Below are positions 25,827-35,081 of a stretch of DNA of 64,000 bases, in pieces. Each line of letters opens with the position of its first letter. Within the stretch, counting starts at the first letter, position 1. This stretch comes from Planctomycetaceae bacterium (GTDB lineage: Bacteria; Planctomycetota; Planctomycetia; Pirellulales; Lacipirellulaceae): assembly GCA_002702655.1 (NCBI GenBank), contig PABB01000072.1, positions 96,179 to 160,178 on the forward strand. The letters are read 5' to 3'. The notes under the pieces are model-generated. The model did no database searches, was not told where the DNA came from, and saw only the letters and a list, made by a program, of their open reading frames with translations. A program made the position numbers and the translations under genes.

Positions 25827-26909
25827 TTACGGCGAGTCGGCGAGCGCGCGTCCGTCCTGACGATTGCCGCGGTCCCGATGTACCTGCCAATCTATGGTGA
25901 GAGCCACTGTGTGGACGCTGCCGTCACTGAACGCGGCGTTCCAACCGCTTGGGTGCGGCGTGCCAAATCGTCCATTGAAGTCATCGGCGTCATGGACCCA
26001 GTCCGAAAGCGGCGTGCTTTCGACAACCTGTCCGCCAACGACTCGACCGGTGCACCGATAATTGTCGTTGTTGAAACCGGTACACCACGTCTCATTGTCG
26101 CCTTTGTCGCGTCCAGTTTCGTAATGCTGGATGGGCACGTGCTTCTCGCCGAGCAAATAGGTTTGCGACAGGCCATCGTCTACTTGAATGATCGACACGT
26201 TGCTGCGCTCGAACGAGATCCCAGTCATCACCGGTTGGCCCAGCGCCACCTGCAGCGACTCGCCTCCCCAGTAGTGATTCGCCGACCACACTCGCGCTTC
26301 GGTATAACTCTTGGGGCCCTGCCCCAGCGCTCTATGGGGCCATTCGCTATACATGTGGCCGGAATTGATCGCGTAGTCGCTGCGCCCCGCGACGCGGGGC
26401 GTCACTGAGTTGAAATAGCCATGCGAACCGCCTTCGTTGGCCGACATGGTGAAAACCGTGTTGGGCCGTCTCGACGGACAGTTGATGATCGACAGCGGCG
26501 TCCGAATCACACTTGCAGCGCCGCCCCGTTGAGTGCGGGTCAACACGTCCGGATTGCCGTCGGACGATTGGCCGTACAGCGTGTACTGTTCGAAATAAGG
26601 GAGCAAGTTGAATATCCAACCGCCCGGCTGATCTTTGCCAAAGCCGCGGTCCGCGTCGCCGACCCAATACCACCCCCAGCCCCCGGACGGGAAGAACCCA
26701 TGCACGTCGTGATGGTTGTGGCATGCGAGAGCGAGTTGCTTGATATTGTTCTTGCACTCGACCGATCGGGCAGCTTCACGCGCCTTTTGAACAGCCGGTA
26801 GTAGCAGGGCAACCATCAAGCCGACAATCGACACGGACACAATCACGTCAACCAGTGTGAAACCACGTGACGTGTCGCAGCGATTCGGAGAATATCGAGA
26901 AGAGCCCAC
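25827..26909 (-). CDS. DUF1559 pseudopilin-like protein
   Basis: 360 residues from the GTG at 26909, chosen for its GAGGGA site and short leader before [19 protein letters not shown]. The segment deviates from the usual [11 protein letters not shown] pattern ([11 protein letters not shown]), so processing may differ. The body has [40 protein letters not shown] and [17 protein letters not shown]; these are nearly the same in the DUF1559 protein at 30230, so the two are close paralogues. The C-terminal [16 protein letters not shown] is typical. It lies downstream of the FecR-type gene on the same strand. Confidence 0.88.
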   Translation of the reverse strand: MGSSRYSPNRCDTSRGFTLVDVIVSVSIVGLMVALLLPAVQKAREAARSVECKNNIKQLALACHNHHDVHGFFPSGGWGWYWVGDADRGFGKDQPGGWIFNLLPYFEQYTLYGQSSDGNPDVLTRTQRGGAASVIRTPLSIINCPSRRPNTVFTMSANEGGSHGYFNSVTPRVAGRSDYAINSGHMYSEWPHRALGQGPKSYTEARVWSANHYWGGESLQVALGQPVMTGISFERSNVSIIQVDDGLSQTYLLGEKHVPIQHYETGRDKGDNETWCTGFNNDNYRCTGRVVGGQVVESTPLSDWVHDADDFNGRFGTPHPSGWNAAFSDGSVHTVALTIDWQVHRDRGNRQDGRALADSP

Positions 26910-27158
26910 GGGGTCCCTCACAGCAACCGCTGAAGAACCAAAGAAGAAAAGATTCACCCTAGTTCTACAATATATTTCCCACGCCTCTCTCTGCCAAGCG
27001 TTTGTCGCGGCGTCTCCTGGATCCACCGCCTTGGCTGGCACAGTTTCGTTGCCTGCAAAACGACGGCTCTAGCATTGCGCAGAACCACCGCTCGCCATGT
27101 ACGAAGCCTGCTGCCAGCCCCCGCGCTGGCGCCCAACGCGTCGACAAGGGCATGTCAA

Positions 27159-28904
27159 TCAGTTCGAGGACGCGGTTTCGTAGCGATCCAAGAGGTAAGA
27201 GGAAACCGCGCCCAACGATTGAATATCAAACTCGCCGTCGTAAACGATGACTTCGTACAGACTTCCGAAGAAGAAAGCGTTGTTCTGCAGCTCACCGTGG
27301 CTGCCCAAATAGGATGCGTCGCACTGCCGCAATTCGACCGGGGCATCTACCTCTGCACAGGGCGCCCCGTTCAGCCATAGCTGGCAGCGGGACTGCAGCG
27401 AATCGTACTGGCAGGCGACGACGCTGATCCGGCGTCCCTCAATCGATGGACTGCGGACACTGGCCACGTTGTTCTCATTGGGCCCCGGCCAGACCCAACT
27501 GCGCAGGGTGCGATCCTGCTGTAGTGACAATTCAAGTGACGGCGCCATTCCATACTTAAACAGGATGTCGCCATGGTGATCGTTGGAGAAACTCGTTGGC
27601 CCTGGTGCAAACGCGACAAATACGGTCGAACAGCCGGAGTTGTCCATCGGATCGATCTGCAGCGACGTGGCGCCGCCATCGAATCGCACTGCCCGCCGCC
27701 CCAATCCATCGTTGACCAGTTTCGGGCAGCGCCGATCGTCAAATTGACGCGCATCGTTGGCAAAACGATTGTCTCCGACGAGAATGTCTCGCCACACCGG
27801 AAGAGGCTCGCCGACCGCGATGTCGCGAATCATGTCGGCTGAGTACCACAAACACAAACCCTCGACGCGGGGCAACGGCGGCAACTCGCTCGACGCCACT
27901 TGCGGCGTCAGCCGCCGAACAAATCCCGACTCTCGAGCAGCGAAGCGCTCCAATTCTGTCGTTGCTGCGCTAAAACGAATTGCTTCGTTCTCTTTGGCGT
28001 GAACAAGGTCGGTCGACGCGGCTTTCACTCGAGACCGCGCGACAACGTCCCCGTCAAACACGTGCAACTCCGTGTCGCCCGAGTCGGACACCGCAACCCC
28101 GAACTGAGTGCCGATATCGACTAACTCGGATGTCGGAGTGACGATCGTGTAACCTCGCGCATTGCGGGGCACGGAGGCGACGATCTTGCCGCGCTGCAAG
28201 TCCATGGCGAGCAACGACGTGAGTTCGAACTCCACCGGGCCCGCGGCCGTGACCTTTGCTCCGTTGGCCAACAGGATCTCGAGAACTCCGCCGGCTAGGT
28301 GAACTAGGCGACCCTCTTCCACGGTGTCGCCGTAGGTCAGTTCCGAGGCTTCCTCCGGCCAGCGTACGTCGTCAAGCCCAATCACGCGGCCAATGCCGGC
28401 GCCGCCAATTCGCTTTTTGGCACGGCGATCGGCGGTGGCCGCGTCGTCAACGACAACCTGAACCTCGGCCTGCGTCTCGTTTTGCACGGTCAACTCGTGT
28501 AGGCGAGCCACCTTGGACATCATGTTGACGTTGTGGGCAATCAACCCCGCAATCAACAGGGCAGCAGCGGCGGCGATGGCCAAGCCGTGTCGATTGACGT
28601 ACGACAGAATCCCGCCCTCCGTGAGACGGCGTGACGGCGGCTCCTCGACCTGTTGCCGTCCGGCAAGACGTCGCTCCCGAGGCGACGACGCCGCTTCAAT
28701 AAGCTTGGAAACGCGCTGCGCGTTATCGATTTCGTCAGCCAGCAGCGATTCGTCGCAAAGAAACACGAACGCTCGCTTCCGCAGTTCCGTCGACGCGGCA
28801 ATCGCGTCGGCCGCAGTCGCCATGTCGGCTTCGCTTGCCTCGCCGTCAACGATTCGCAAAAGCAACAACTCAAAGTCGTCGCCAGTGAAATCTCTACCGT
28901 TCAT
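27159..28904 (-). CDS. FecR-type anti-sigma-like protein with LamG-like C-terminus
   Basis: 581 residues. The first 100 residues are a cytoplasmic acidic region of the kind that binds ECF sigma factors. A single membrane helix (HGLAIAAAAALLIAGLI, about 106-122) is followed by a FecR domain (about 190-300; GTQFGVAVSDSGDTELHVFDG) and a LamG/concanavalin-type sandwich (about 350-575; RAVRFDGG, LYEVIVYDGEF). The neighbouring ECF sigma gene ends 73 bases upstream on the same strand, so the pair is a sigma/anti-sigma system. The LamG part would sense an external glycan or polymer. Confidence 0.85.
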   Translation of the reverse strand: MNGRDFTGDDFELLLLRIVDGEASEADMATAADAIAASTELRKRAFVFLCDESLLADEIDNAQRVSKLIEAASSPRERRLAGRQQVEEPPSRRLTEGGILSYVNRHGLAIAAAAALLIAGLIAHNVNMMSKVARLHELTVQNETQAEVQVVVDDAATADRRAKKRIGGAGIGRVIGLDDVRWPEEASELTYGDTVEEGRLVHLAGGVLEILLANGAKVTAAGPVEFELTSLLAMDLQRGKIVASVPRNARGYTIVTPTSELVDIGTQFGVAVSDSGDTELHVFDGDVVARSRVKAASTDLVHAKENEAIRFSAATTELERFAARESGFVRRLTPQVASSELPPLPRVEGLCLWYSADMIRDIAVGEPLPVWRDILVGDNRFANDARQFDDRRCPKLVNDGLGRRAVRFDGGATSLQIDPMDNSGCSTVFVAFAPGPTSFSNDHHGDILFKYGMAPSLELSLQQDRTLRSWVWPGPNENNVASVRSPSIEGRRISVVACQYDSLQSRCQLWLNGAPCAEVDAPVELRQCDASYLGSHGELQNNAFFFGSLYEVIVYDGEFDIQSLGAVSSYLLDRYETASSN

Positions 28905-28977
28905 GTGACGTTCAGCCGGTTATTGCTCGCCATCCGCTGACGCGGCTTGGGGTGACATTTCCTCGGACGCTTCAACG

Positions 28978-29547
28978 TCATCGCACAGCTGATCCCAATC
29001 TCGTTTCTATGCAACTCTGCAGCGTCTTGCGGACTCGAACGAGTGCACACTTGACGGCGTTTTCCGTCCGTTTCATTGACGCCGCAATCTCTGTGGTCGA
29101 CTGCCCGTCAAAGTACCGCCGACGAAGCATCGCGTAGTGCTGTTTGGGCAACTTGCCAAGGCAATGTTGCAGGGCTTCCTGACGGTCGCTCGGCTCCGGA
29201 CGCGCATCGAGGGCTATATCGAGCATTAACGCCGCGATATTCTCCGGGAACACGTGCCGATCTCGGCTCTTATCGCGGCAGTAGGCCAGGATCTCGTATC
29301 TGGCAATAGTGATCGCCCAAGCTAGGAAATTAGTCCCCGCTTGGTAGTTCTCCGCATTTTTCCACAGTGCCAGATTCGCGCGTTGGAGCACATCGGGCAC
29401 GTCCGACGCGCGCCCCAGGGACGCTGTAATATACGCCCGCAGCGAGGCCTGCGCAGCGGTCAATTCCTGCACAAAACTTTCCAGTGCCGCGTCGCGACTG
29501 TCGCGAGTCGGACCGTGCGAAGCGTCATCTTTATCGCGGAAAGCCAT
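28978..29547 (-). CDS. ECF sigma factor
   Basis: 190 residues from ATG 29547 (GTGAGATCG before it); a longer frame upstream adds unrelated residues. Region 2 shows ASDVPDVLQRANLALW and FLAWAITIARYEILAY; region 4 shows LPKQHYAMLRRRYFDGQSTTEIAASMKRTENAVKCALVRVRKTL, a clear helix-turn-helix. It precedes the FecR-type gene and is probably co-expressed with it. The target regulon may include the two DUF1559 genes flanking this pair. Confidence 0.9.
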   Translation of the reverse strand: MAFRDKDDASHGPTRDSRDAALESFVQELTAAQASLRAYITASLGRASDVPDVLQRANLALWKNAENYQAGTNFLAWAITIARYEILAYCRDKSRDRHVFPENIAALMLDIALDARPEPSDRQEALQHCLGKLPKQHYAMLRRRYFDGQSTTEIAASMKRTENAVKCALVRVRKTLQSCIETRLGSAVR

Positions 29548-30229
29548 CGATCTCACAGTCCGGTTGCTGCACGTCAGGCAGTTCCGGCCGCGTAATGCCG
29601 GAGGGAGCCAGTCCTGGGTTGTTCTGGGGTCAGCGTTGGTTCTGCCTTTTCTGCTTATGGTAGTAGTCCGGCTCGGTAGCAAAAGGTGTCGACAATTCGC
29701 CGTTCGCCGCGGTTAGCCCCCTGCCGAGCGGCCGCCCCTGAGTCCGCTCCGAGGGGCGCAATGGGAGAAATCCGCGATTCTCGCGTTTTTTCCGACACTG
29801 GCTCGGTCGTTTAGGACTCACTCCATAGATTCCTGACGGTTGGCGACGACTGTCGGACCAATCGCCTTTTCATCCGATTTGGCGGTAGGGCAGGGCCGAA
29901 GAGGAGTTGACGGCCCGTTGTGCCCAACAGCCGCGGTCCTCAGCGCATCTGAATTGGGATTCGCGCGCCGTGCCGTGCCGTCAGGTCACAGGCGTTTGAA
30001 TTCGCGGATTTTTGCGATCTGCGAGCCAGGTTCAACCGCAGTCCGTCTCGCCCCGTGGGGAGTGCTGGCGTCGGGGCAGGCGCCAGACCTTCCTCGGGTG
30101 CGAACGGCGAAAATGCACAGAAACAAGATTCGAACAGACAGTGCCCAGCGAATCACGACCAAGCGACCGCAAGCCGACGGTTGAGAGCGGTCTGCCGTGG
30201 GCGCGGTGCTTCGTCAAGGAGGCCGTGAG
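29548..30229. other. Long divergent intergenic region
   Basis: 682 bases between the divergent ECF gene and a DUF1559 gene. It holds a 7-bp stem CGCCCCT/AGGGGCG (29733-29758) and a small stem CGCGA/TCGCG with a following run of six T (29773-29791). Otherwise nothing I can support as a gene; it should contain the promoters of both flanking genes. Confidence 0.5.
29773..29791 (+). terminator. Small intrinsic-terminator-like hairpin
   Basis: CGCGA, loop TTC, TCGCG followed by TTTTTT. The stem is only 5 bp, so a weak terminator or attenuator upstream of the plus-strand DUF1559 gene. Confidence 0.35.
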
Positions 30230-31318
30230 GTGAAGAACTGCATTTTGAGCCCAGGCGGCATCTCTTTTTGCACTCGTCGACGTACGGCAACCCGTCGCGG
30301 TCGCGTGGGCTTCACTCTGGTGGAACTGCTGGTTGTGATTGCCATCATCGGCGTACTGGTCGCGCTGTTGCTGCCGGCGATTCAGGCAGCGCGCGAGGCG
30401 GCCCGTCGGACGCAGTGCGTGAACAACCTGCGGCAACTCGCCGTGGCGAGTCTCAATCACCATGACGTCTACAAGCATTTTCCGACCGGCGGCTGGGGCT
30501 GGTTCTGGGTCGGCGACCCCGACCGCGGCTTCGGCAAAGAGCAGCCGGGCGGCTGGGCCTACAATCTGTTGCCGTTCTTCGAGCAACAGGCACTGCACGA
30601 TCTGGGCAAGGACGGCGATCCTGACGTGCTATCTCGAGATCAGCGTTCCAGTGCGAGCCAAGTGGTTCAGCAGCCAATTGCGATGATCACGTGTCCGTCT
30701 CGGCGGCCGTCGGAAGGCGTGTTTCCCATGTCAACCAACAATGGCGGCAATTCGGGATTGTTCAACTCCCTGACGCCAGACTTTGCCGGCCGTTCCGACT
30801 ACGCGATCAACTCCGGGCATGTCCAGAATGAGATTGGCCAAGGTCCGCGCAACTACAATGATGCCAAGACCTTCGCATGGCAAAGCGACCAGCGCGCGAT
30901 GCAAGAACAGTTGACCGGCATTTCCTATGAACGCAGCGAAGTCAACCTGCGCCGCGTTTCGGACGGCACATCAAACACCTACATGATTGGCGAAAAGCAC
31001 ATCTTCTACGAGGACTATCTGACCGGCCGAGACCGCGGCGACAATGAAACCTGGTGCACCGGTTTCAACAACGATAACTTCCGGGTCACCTCGCGCGACA
31101 ATGGCACATCGGAAGCCGTACCCATCGCGGATAGTCAGCCGATCCCCGCGGGCGAAAACAACATTTATCGTTTCGGCTCGCCGCACTCGGGCGGGGCCAA
31201 CATGGCGATGTGCGACGGCAGCGTGACCACCATCTCGTTCGACGTCGATTGGCAGATCCATCGCGATCTGGGCAACCGCGAAGACGGCAACCCCGCCAGC
31301 TTGGACGGACTGAAGTAG
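30230..31318 (+). CDS. DUF1559 pseudopilin-like protein
   Basis: 362 residues from the GTG at 30230, which has a consensus AAGGAGG (30215-30221) at the right distance; upstream starts lack one. Leader of about 25 residues, then [37 protein letters not shown]. The body has [23 protein letters not shown] and [17 protein letters not shown], closely matching the paralogue at 25827-26909. The C-terminus has [35 protein letters not shown]. The two paralogues sit on either side of the ECF/FecR pair, pointing outwards. Confidence 0.9.
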   Translation: MKNCILSPGGISFCTRRRTATRRGRVGFTLVELLVVIAIIGVLVALLLPAIQAAREAARRTQCVNNLRQLAVASLNHHDVYKHFPTGGWGWFWVGDPDRGFGKEQPGGWAYNLLPFFEQQALHDLGKDGDPDVLSRDQRSSASQVVQQPIAMITCPSRRPSEGVFPMSTNNGGNSGLFNSLTPDFAGRSDYAINSGHVQNEIGQGPRNYNDAKTFAWQSDQRAMQEQLTGISYERSEVNLRRVSDGTSNTYMIGEKHIFYEDYLTGRDRGDNETWCTGFNNDNFRVTSRDNGTSEAVPIADSQPIPAGENNIYRFGSPHSGGANMAMCDGSVTTISFDVDWQIHRDLGNREDGNPASLDGLK

Positions 31319-31387
31319 GCGAACGCCAACTCGCCGCATCGCAATACACACTCCACTGACGCAATTGATATGTGCGGAGCCATCCTT

Positions 31388-33190
31388 ATGCAGACTCACA
31401 GACTCGACCGCTTTGCGACCCGAGCAGCCGTTGTCGCGCTGGTCGCCACGATGTTCGCGGCAAGCCGATCCGATGCTTTTGACGTTTTTTGGACGGTGGG
31501 CACGGGCTCGTGGAACACCGGAAGCAACTGGGATAGCGGATTTCCGCCGGACCAGGCTTTTGAGGAAGTCGGCAACATCAACAACGGCGGCACGGCCACG
31601 CTCAATACGGCGGCCGCCTCGGACGCGGCGGGACTTGTGCTCGGTCTGGAAACGGGCGACACCGGCTCGCTGCATATCCAATCCGGCGGTTCGCTGGGGT
31701 TAGTGGCGTCGACCGGGGGCACGACGGGCACGCTCAATATCGGTCTGAACGGCGGATCGGGCGTGGTTCAGGTCGACGGCGGCGGGTCGCTGAGCACCAC
31801 GCTGGTCGACATGAACAATGGCAGCGTCCTGGAGATCGGCGGCGGGACGGGGACCGCGTCAGTCATGTCCACCGGCGGCATGTGGCTTGCCGGACGGACC
31901 ATCACTCACGGCAGCGGGCATACGTTCTCGGCCGCCACGTTCGTCAACTTCGAGGGCGGCTCCGAGTACGTCCTCGACCTCAAGAGCAACACGCACACCA
32001 AACTGACCGCCGGCGGCACGATCGCCAACGTGCAAGGCGCCCTGGTCGTTCAGACCTCGGGCGGATACACGCCCTCGTTGGGCGCGTCATGGGACATCCT
32101 CGAAGGGGCGACGATCACCGGCGGCGGGTTCGATATCGATACATCGGCCGTCTCCCTGGCCCCCGGCTCGGGATATCGCACGCGCCTTGTCGACAACGGG
32201 GCCAGCCGAACGATGCAACTGTACTACGATTCGCTGGCGACGCTGCTGGTGAACACTTCGACTGGCGCGATGAGTCTGGTCAGCGAAAGCGGCAACGCGA
32301 TCGACGTCATCGGCTACTCGGTCACGTCCGGCGGCGGGGCGCTCAACCCGACGAACTTCAACGGCCTGGCCAACCAGAGTTTCCCCGGTTGGCAGGTGGC
32401 CGGCACGCCCTCGGCCAATGCGTTTGACGAGCTCAACGCCACCGGCAGCTTAGCGCTGGACGGCTCGGCAATCTCGCTGGGCAACGCTTTTGCGGCGCCC
32501 ACGGAGTTCGGCGTCTCGCCGGACATCAATTTCGAATATGCCGTTGCCGGCGAGCTGCAGCCAACCACCGGAATCGTCAAAATGTCGGGCGTTGCGGCCG
32601 TGAACAATCTGCTGCTGAAAGTCGATCCCGCCACCGGCGAAGGGCAACTGAAGAACAGTTCGACGTTTGACATTGAGATTCTTGGTTACTCGATTGTGTC
32701 GAACTCCGGCTCGCTGAACGAAACGACTTGGACGAGCCTGGCCGATGACTCGACTCCTGGCTGGGACGAAGCGGCCTCCGATGCGACGGGCCTGAGCGAG
32801 TTGGTCCCGACGGGCTCGCCGTTCGTCATGACCGCCGGGCAGTCGTTCTCGATGGGCGATATGTTCACAGTGGGCGGCAGCAAGGACCTGACGATCGACT
32901 TCATCTACGCCCCCGCCGGGGTGGGCGAGATCCGTCAGGGCGTCGTGCAATACGGCCCGATTGATCCAATGACGCCCGGCGATTTCAACGGCGACAGCGC
33001 CGTCGACGGCGCCGACTTCCTCGCCTGGCAGCGCAACCCGTCGGTCGGGAATCTGGCCGATTGGCAGGCGAACTACGGTACAGGAGCCGCAACCGGCGCC
33101 GTGGCCGCCGTGCCCGAACCGACCACGACTTGGCTTGTCGCCTGCGCCGCCCTGGCCCTGGGCGCCTGCCGCACGGCGCGCCGCCGCTGA
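31388..33190 (+). CDS. Secreted repeat protein with dockerin-like and PEP-CTERM ends
   Basis: 600 residues from ATG 31388, which has GGAG eight bases upstream; an ATG at 31370 does not. Signal peptide, a beta-helix-like Gly/Ser/Thr-rich passenger region (about 30-270) of the autotransporter-adhesin style, then two copies of an uncharacterised module of about 115 residues (about 284-398 and 406-522; each has a GYS(I/V) and a PGW motif). A dockerin-like cassette (DFNGDSAVDGADFLAWQ) and VPEPTTTWL sorting signal end the protein. The same module recurs once near the C-terminus of the protein at 35082-39179. Surface adhesion or matrix role inferred. Confidence 0.82.
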   Translation: MQTHRLDRFATRAAVVALVATMFAASRSDAFDVFWTVGTGSWNTGSNWDSGFPPDQAFEEVGNINNGGTATLNTAAASDAAGLVLGLETGDTGSLHIQSGGSLGLVASTGGTTGTLNIGLNGGSGVVQVDGGGSLSTTLVDMNNGSVLEIGGGTGTASVMSTGGMWLAGRTITHGSGHTFSAATFVNFEGGSEYVLDLKSNTHTKLTAGGTIANVQGALVVQTSGGYTPSLGASWDILEGATITGGGFDIDTSAVSLAPGSGYRTRLVDNGASRTMQLYYDSLATLLVNTSTGAMSLVSESGNAIDVIGYSVTSGGGALNPTNFNGLANQSFPGWQVAGTPSANAFDELNATGSLALDGSAISLGNAFAAPTEFGVSPDINFEYAVAGELQPTTGIVKMSGVAAVNNLLLKVDPATGEGQLKNSSTFDIEILGYSIVSNSGSLNETTWTSLADDSTPGWDEAASDATGLSELVPTGSPFVMTAGQSFSMGDMFTVGGSKDLTIDFIYAPAGVGEIRQGVVQYGPIDPMTPGDFNGDSAVDGADFLAWQRNPSVGNLADWQANYGTGAATGAVAAVPEPTTTWLVACAALALGACRTARRR

Positions 33191-33264
33191 TCCGAGAGAC
33201 AGATTCAGAGAAGGCACGACGAGTTTCTCATCACCGCTTCGATTGACATTCAAGGAGTGTGCTC

Positions 33265-33918
33265 ATGAACATGTCCGCCTTTCCTCGCACCGCCGCGGTC
33301 GTGCTGGCGTTGTGCTGCAGTCCAGCGCTCGCCGTGACGACCCTGATTGACCCGGTGACCAACAATGGCAGCTTTGAATTTGCCGGCGGCGCGCTGAACA
33401 CAACCAAGATTCAAGTGTGGGACACCGGCGCCCTGGACGTTGACCATTGGGTCGAATGGGCCGGCGTATCCACCGCCGGCAACGACAGCGGCGTCGAAAA
33501 CACCGGCAACGCCAGCGACGGCACGATGATCGCGTTCCTGCAAGGCGGGAACGCCGTTCACAACATGACCTCGTGGCTCGCCGCCGAGGGCGACGTGTTT
33601 GCGTTCAGTTGGGATCACGTGCTTCGCGAAGACCGCAACCACACGGTCTCGCTGGTGTACGACGACGGCGGAACGATCACGACCATTGCCGGGTCGGAAG
33701 TTGACAGCACGGGCGTGCTGGAAAAGATCAGCGGCGTGTACCAGATTCCCGCCGGCAGCCCGGCGATCGGCAAGGCGATCGGCCTGGGCGTCGTGTCGCC
33801 TGGCTCCTACCCGGAGGTGGACAACTTCGTGCTGCAGGTCGTCCCCGAGCCGAGCACGGTCGCGATGGCCGGCTTGGCCCTGGTCGGCTTGGCAGCGGCC
33901 CGCCGGACGCGGACGTAG
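33265..33918 (+). CDS. Secreted PEP-CTERM protein
   Basis: 217 residues from ATG 33265, with AAGGAG (33252-33257) upstream. Signal peptide, then a beta-sandwich-like body with NNGSFEFAGGALNTTKIQVW, WVEWAGVSTAGNDSGVENT and ASDGTMIAFLQ, which resembles carbohydrate-binding-type domains, and a C-terminal VPEPSTVAMAGLALVGLAAARRTRT signal. It is a close paralogue of the next gene but has no dockerin cassette. Confidence 0.83.
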   Translation: MNMSAFPRTAAVVLALCCSPALAVTTLIDPVTNNGSFEFAGGALNTTKIQVWDTGALDVDHWVEWAGVSTAGNDSGVENTGNASDGTMIAFLQGGNAVHNMTSWLAAEGDVFAFSWDHVLREDRNHTVSLVYDDGGTITTIAGSEVDSTGVLEKISGVYQIPAGSPAIGKAIGLGVVSPGSYPEVDNFVLQVVPEPSTVAMAGLALVGLAAARRTRT

Positions 33919-33934
33919 CTGGAGAAACAACAGC

Positions 33935-34049
33935 CGCCCGACGGCGCCGACGTGACACGGCGTCGTCGGGCGATACAAACGGAATTGTCAGGCATGGGAT
34001 GCCGCCCTGCGTGGGCTCTGCGGAAGAGCCCACGCAAGGCGGTGCATCC
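33935..34049. terminator. Two strong hairpins between PEP-CTERM paralogues
   Basis: First: CGCCCGACGGCGCCG (33935-33949) pairs with 33958-33972 over 15 positions with one mismatch. Second: a perfect 12-bp stem TGCGTGGGCTCT (34008-34019) with AGAGCCCACGCA (34025-34036), extended by GGATGC/GCATCC (33997-34002/34044-34049). Neither is followed by a T-run. A transcript end with mRNA-protecting structures is plausible. Confidence 0.55.
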
Positions 34050-34095
34050 GACACGAAAGCTCATTAGCGTGATTTACCAATTCGAGGAGGTCTAG

Positions 34096-34944
34096 ATGTC
34101 TTACTTCAAAGGTTTGCTTGCCGCGGCCGTTGTGTGTTCTTTGGTTGGTCCGGCGACGGCGGCGACGCTCATTGACCCGCTCACCAATAACGGCAGTTTC
34201 GAGTTTGCGGGCGGCGCAATAAACACCACCAAGATTCAGGTGTGGGACACAGGCGCACTGGACGTCGACAACTGGGTCGAGTGGGCGGGCGTCTCGACCG
34301 CGGGCGATGATAGCGGCGTCGAGAACACTGGTAACGCCAGCGATGGAACAATGGTCGCGTTCCTGCAGCCCGGCAACGCCGTGCATAACATGACGTCGTA
34401 CGTGGCCGCGGAAGGCGACGAGTTCTACTTCAGTTGGGACCACGTGCTCCGTGGCGACCGAGATCACACGGTGTCGCTGGTCTATGACAACGGCGGTACT
34501 ATCACGAGTCTGGTCCCGTCGGAGAAGGCCAGTACCGGCGTCATCGAGACGATCAGCAACACGTACGTCATTCCGTCGGGAAGCCCCGCAATCGGTAAGA
34601 CGATCGGTTTGGGCATCGTCTCGCCGGGTTCCTATCCCGAGATTGACAATTTTATCTTGACAGTCAATGAGCTCGCACCTGTCGATGGCGACGTCGACGG
34701 CGATTTCGACGTCGACTTGGACGACTACGCGATCATCCGCGATAATTTCCGTTTGTCGCCTGCGACCAAGGCGCAGGGCGATATCACCGGCGGCGACATC
34801 GTGGATTTGGCCGACTTCTTGTTCTGGCGCAATGCCCACGCCGCGGCGTCCGGCGCTGCGAGCGCTGGCATCCCCGAGCCCGCCAGCGCGGCATTGGCCC
34901 TGCTGGGAGCCGTGGCATTCGCAACGCTCAGAAAACGCCGTTAG
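34096..34944 (+). CDS. Secreted dockerin-like, PEP-CTERM protein, paralogue of 33265-33918
   Basis: 282 residues. Signal peptide, the same body as the preceding gene (NNGSFEFAGGAINTTKIQVW, HVLRGDRDHTVSLVYDNGG), then an inserted dockerin-like Ca-binding pair (DGDVDGDFDVDLDDYAIIRDNF and GDIVDLADFLFWRN) and an IPEPASAALALLGAV sorting signal with KRR end. GAGGAGGT gives a strong ribosome site. It ends before a good intrinsic terminator (34990-35031). Confidence 0.84.
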   Translation: MSYFKGLLAAAVVCSLVGPATAATLIDPLTNNGSFEFAGGAINTTKIQVWDTGALDVDNWVEWAGVSTAGDDSGVENTGNASDGTMVAFLQPGNAVHNMTSYVAAEGDEFYFSWDHVLRGDRDHTVSLVYDNGGTITSLVPSEKASTGVIETISNTYVIPSGSPAIGKTIGLGIVSPGSYPEIDNFILTVNELAPVDGDVDGDFDVDLDDYAIIRDNFRLSPATKAQGDITGGDIVDLADFLFWRNAHAAASGAASAGIPEPASAALALLGAVAFATLRKRR

Positions 34945-34989
34945 AATTGGTTTTTACGGGGCCCACGCCTCGAACTCGCTCTTGAGCTG

Positions 34990-35031
34990 CACCACGGCCG
35001 CCCGGATCGGCGGTCGTGGTGTTTGTCTATT
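34990..35031 (+). terminator. Intrinsic terminator after PEP-CTERM gene
   Basis: A 13-bp stem (CACCACGGCCGCC, 34990-35002, with 35009-35021; one G-U pair), 6-base loop, then TTTGTCTATT. The best intrinsic terminator I see in the window; it separates the PEP-CTERM gene from the large gene at 35082. Confidence 0.7.
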
Positions 35032-35081
35032 CTGGAACTTTCCCGTGACGCCGCAGCACACGTGGTCCAGGAGCGCCCTCG

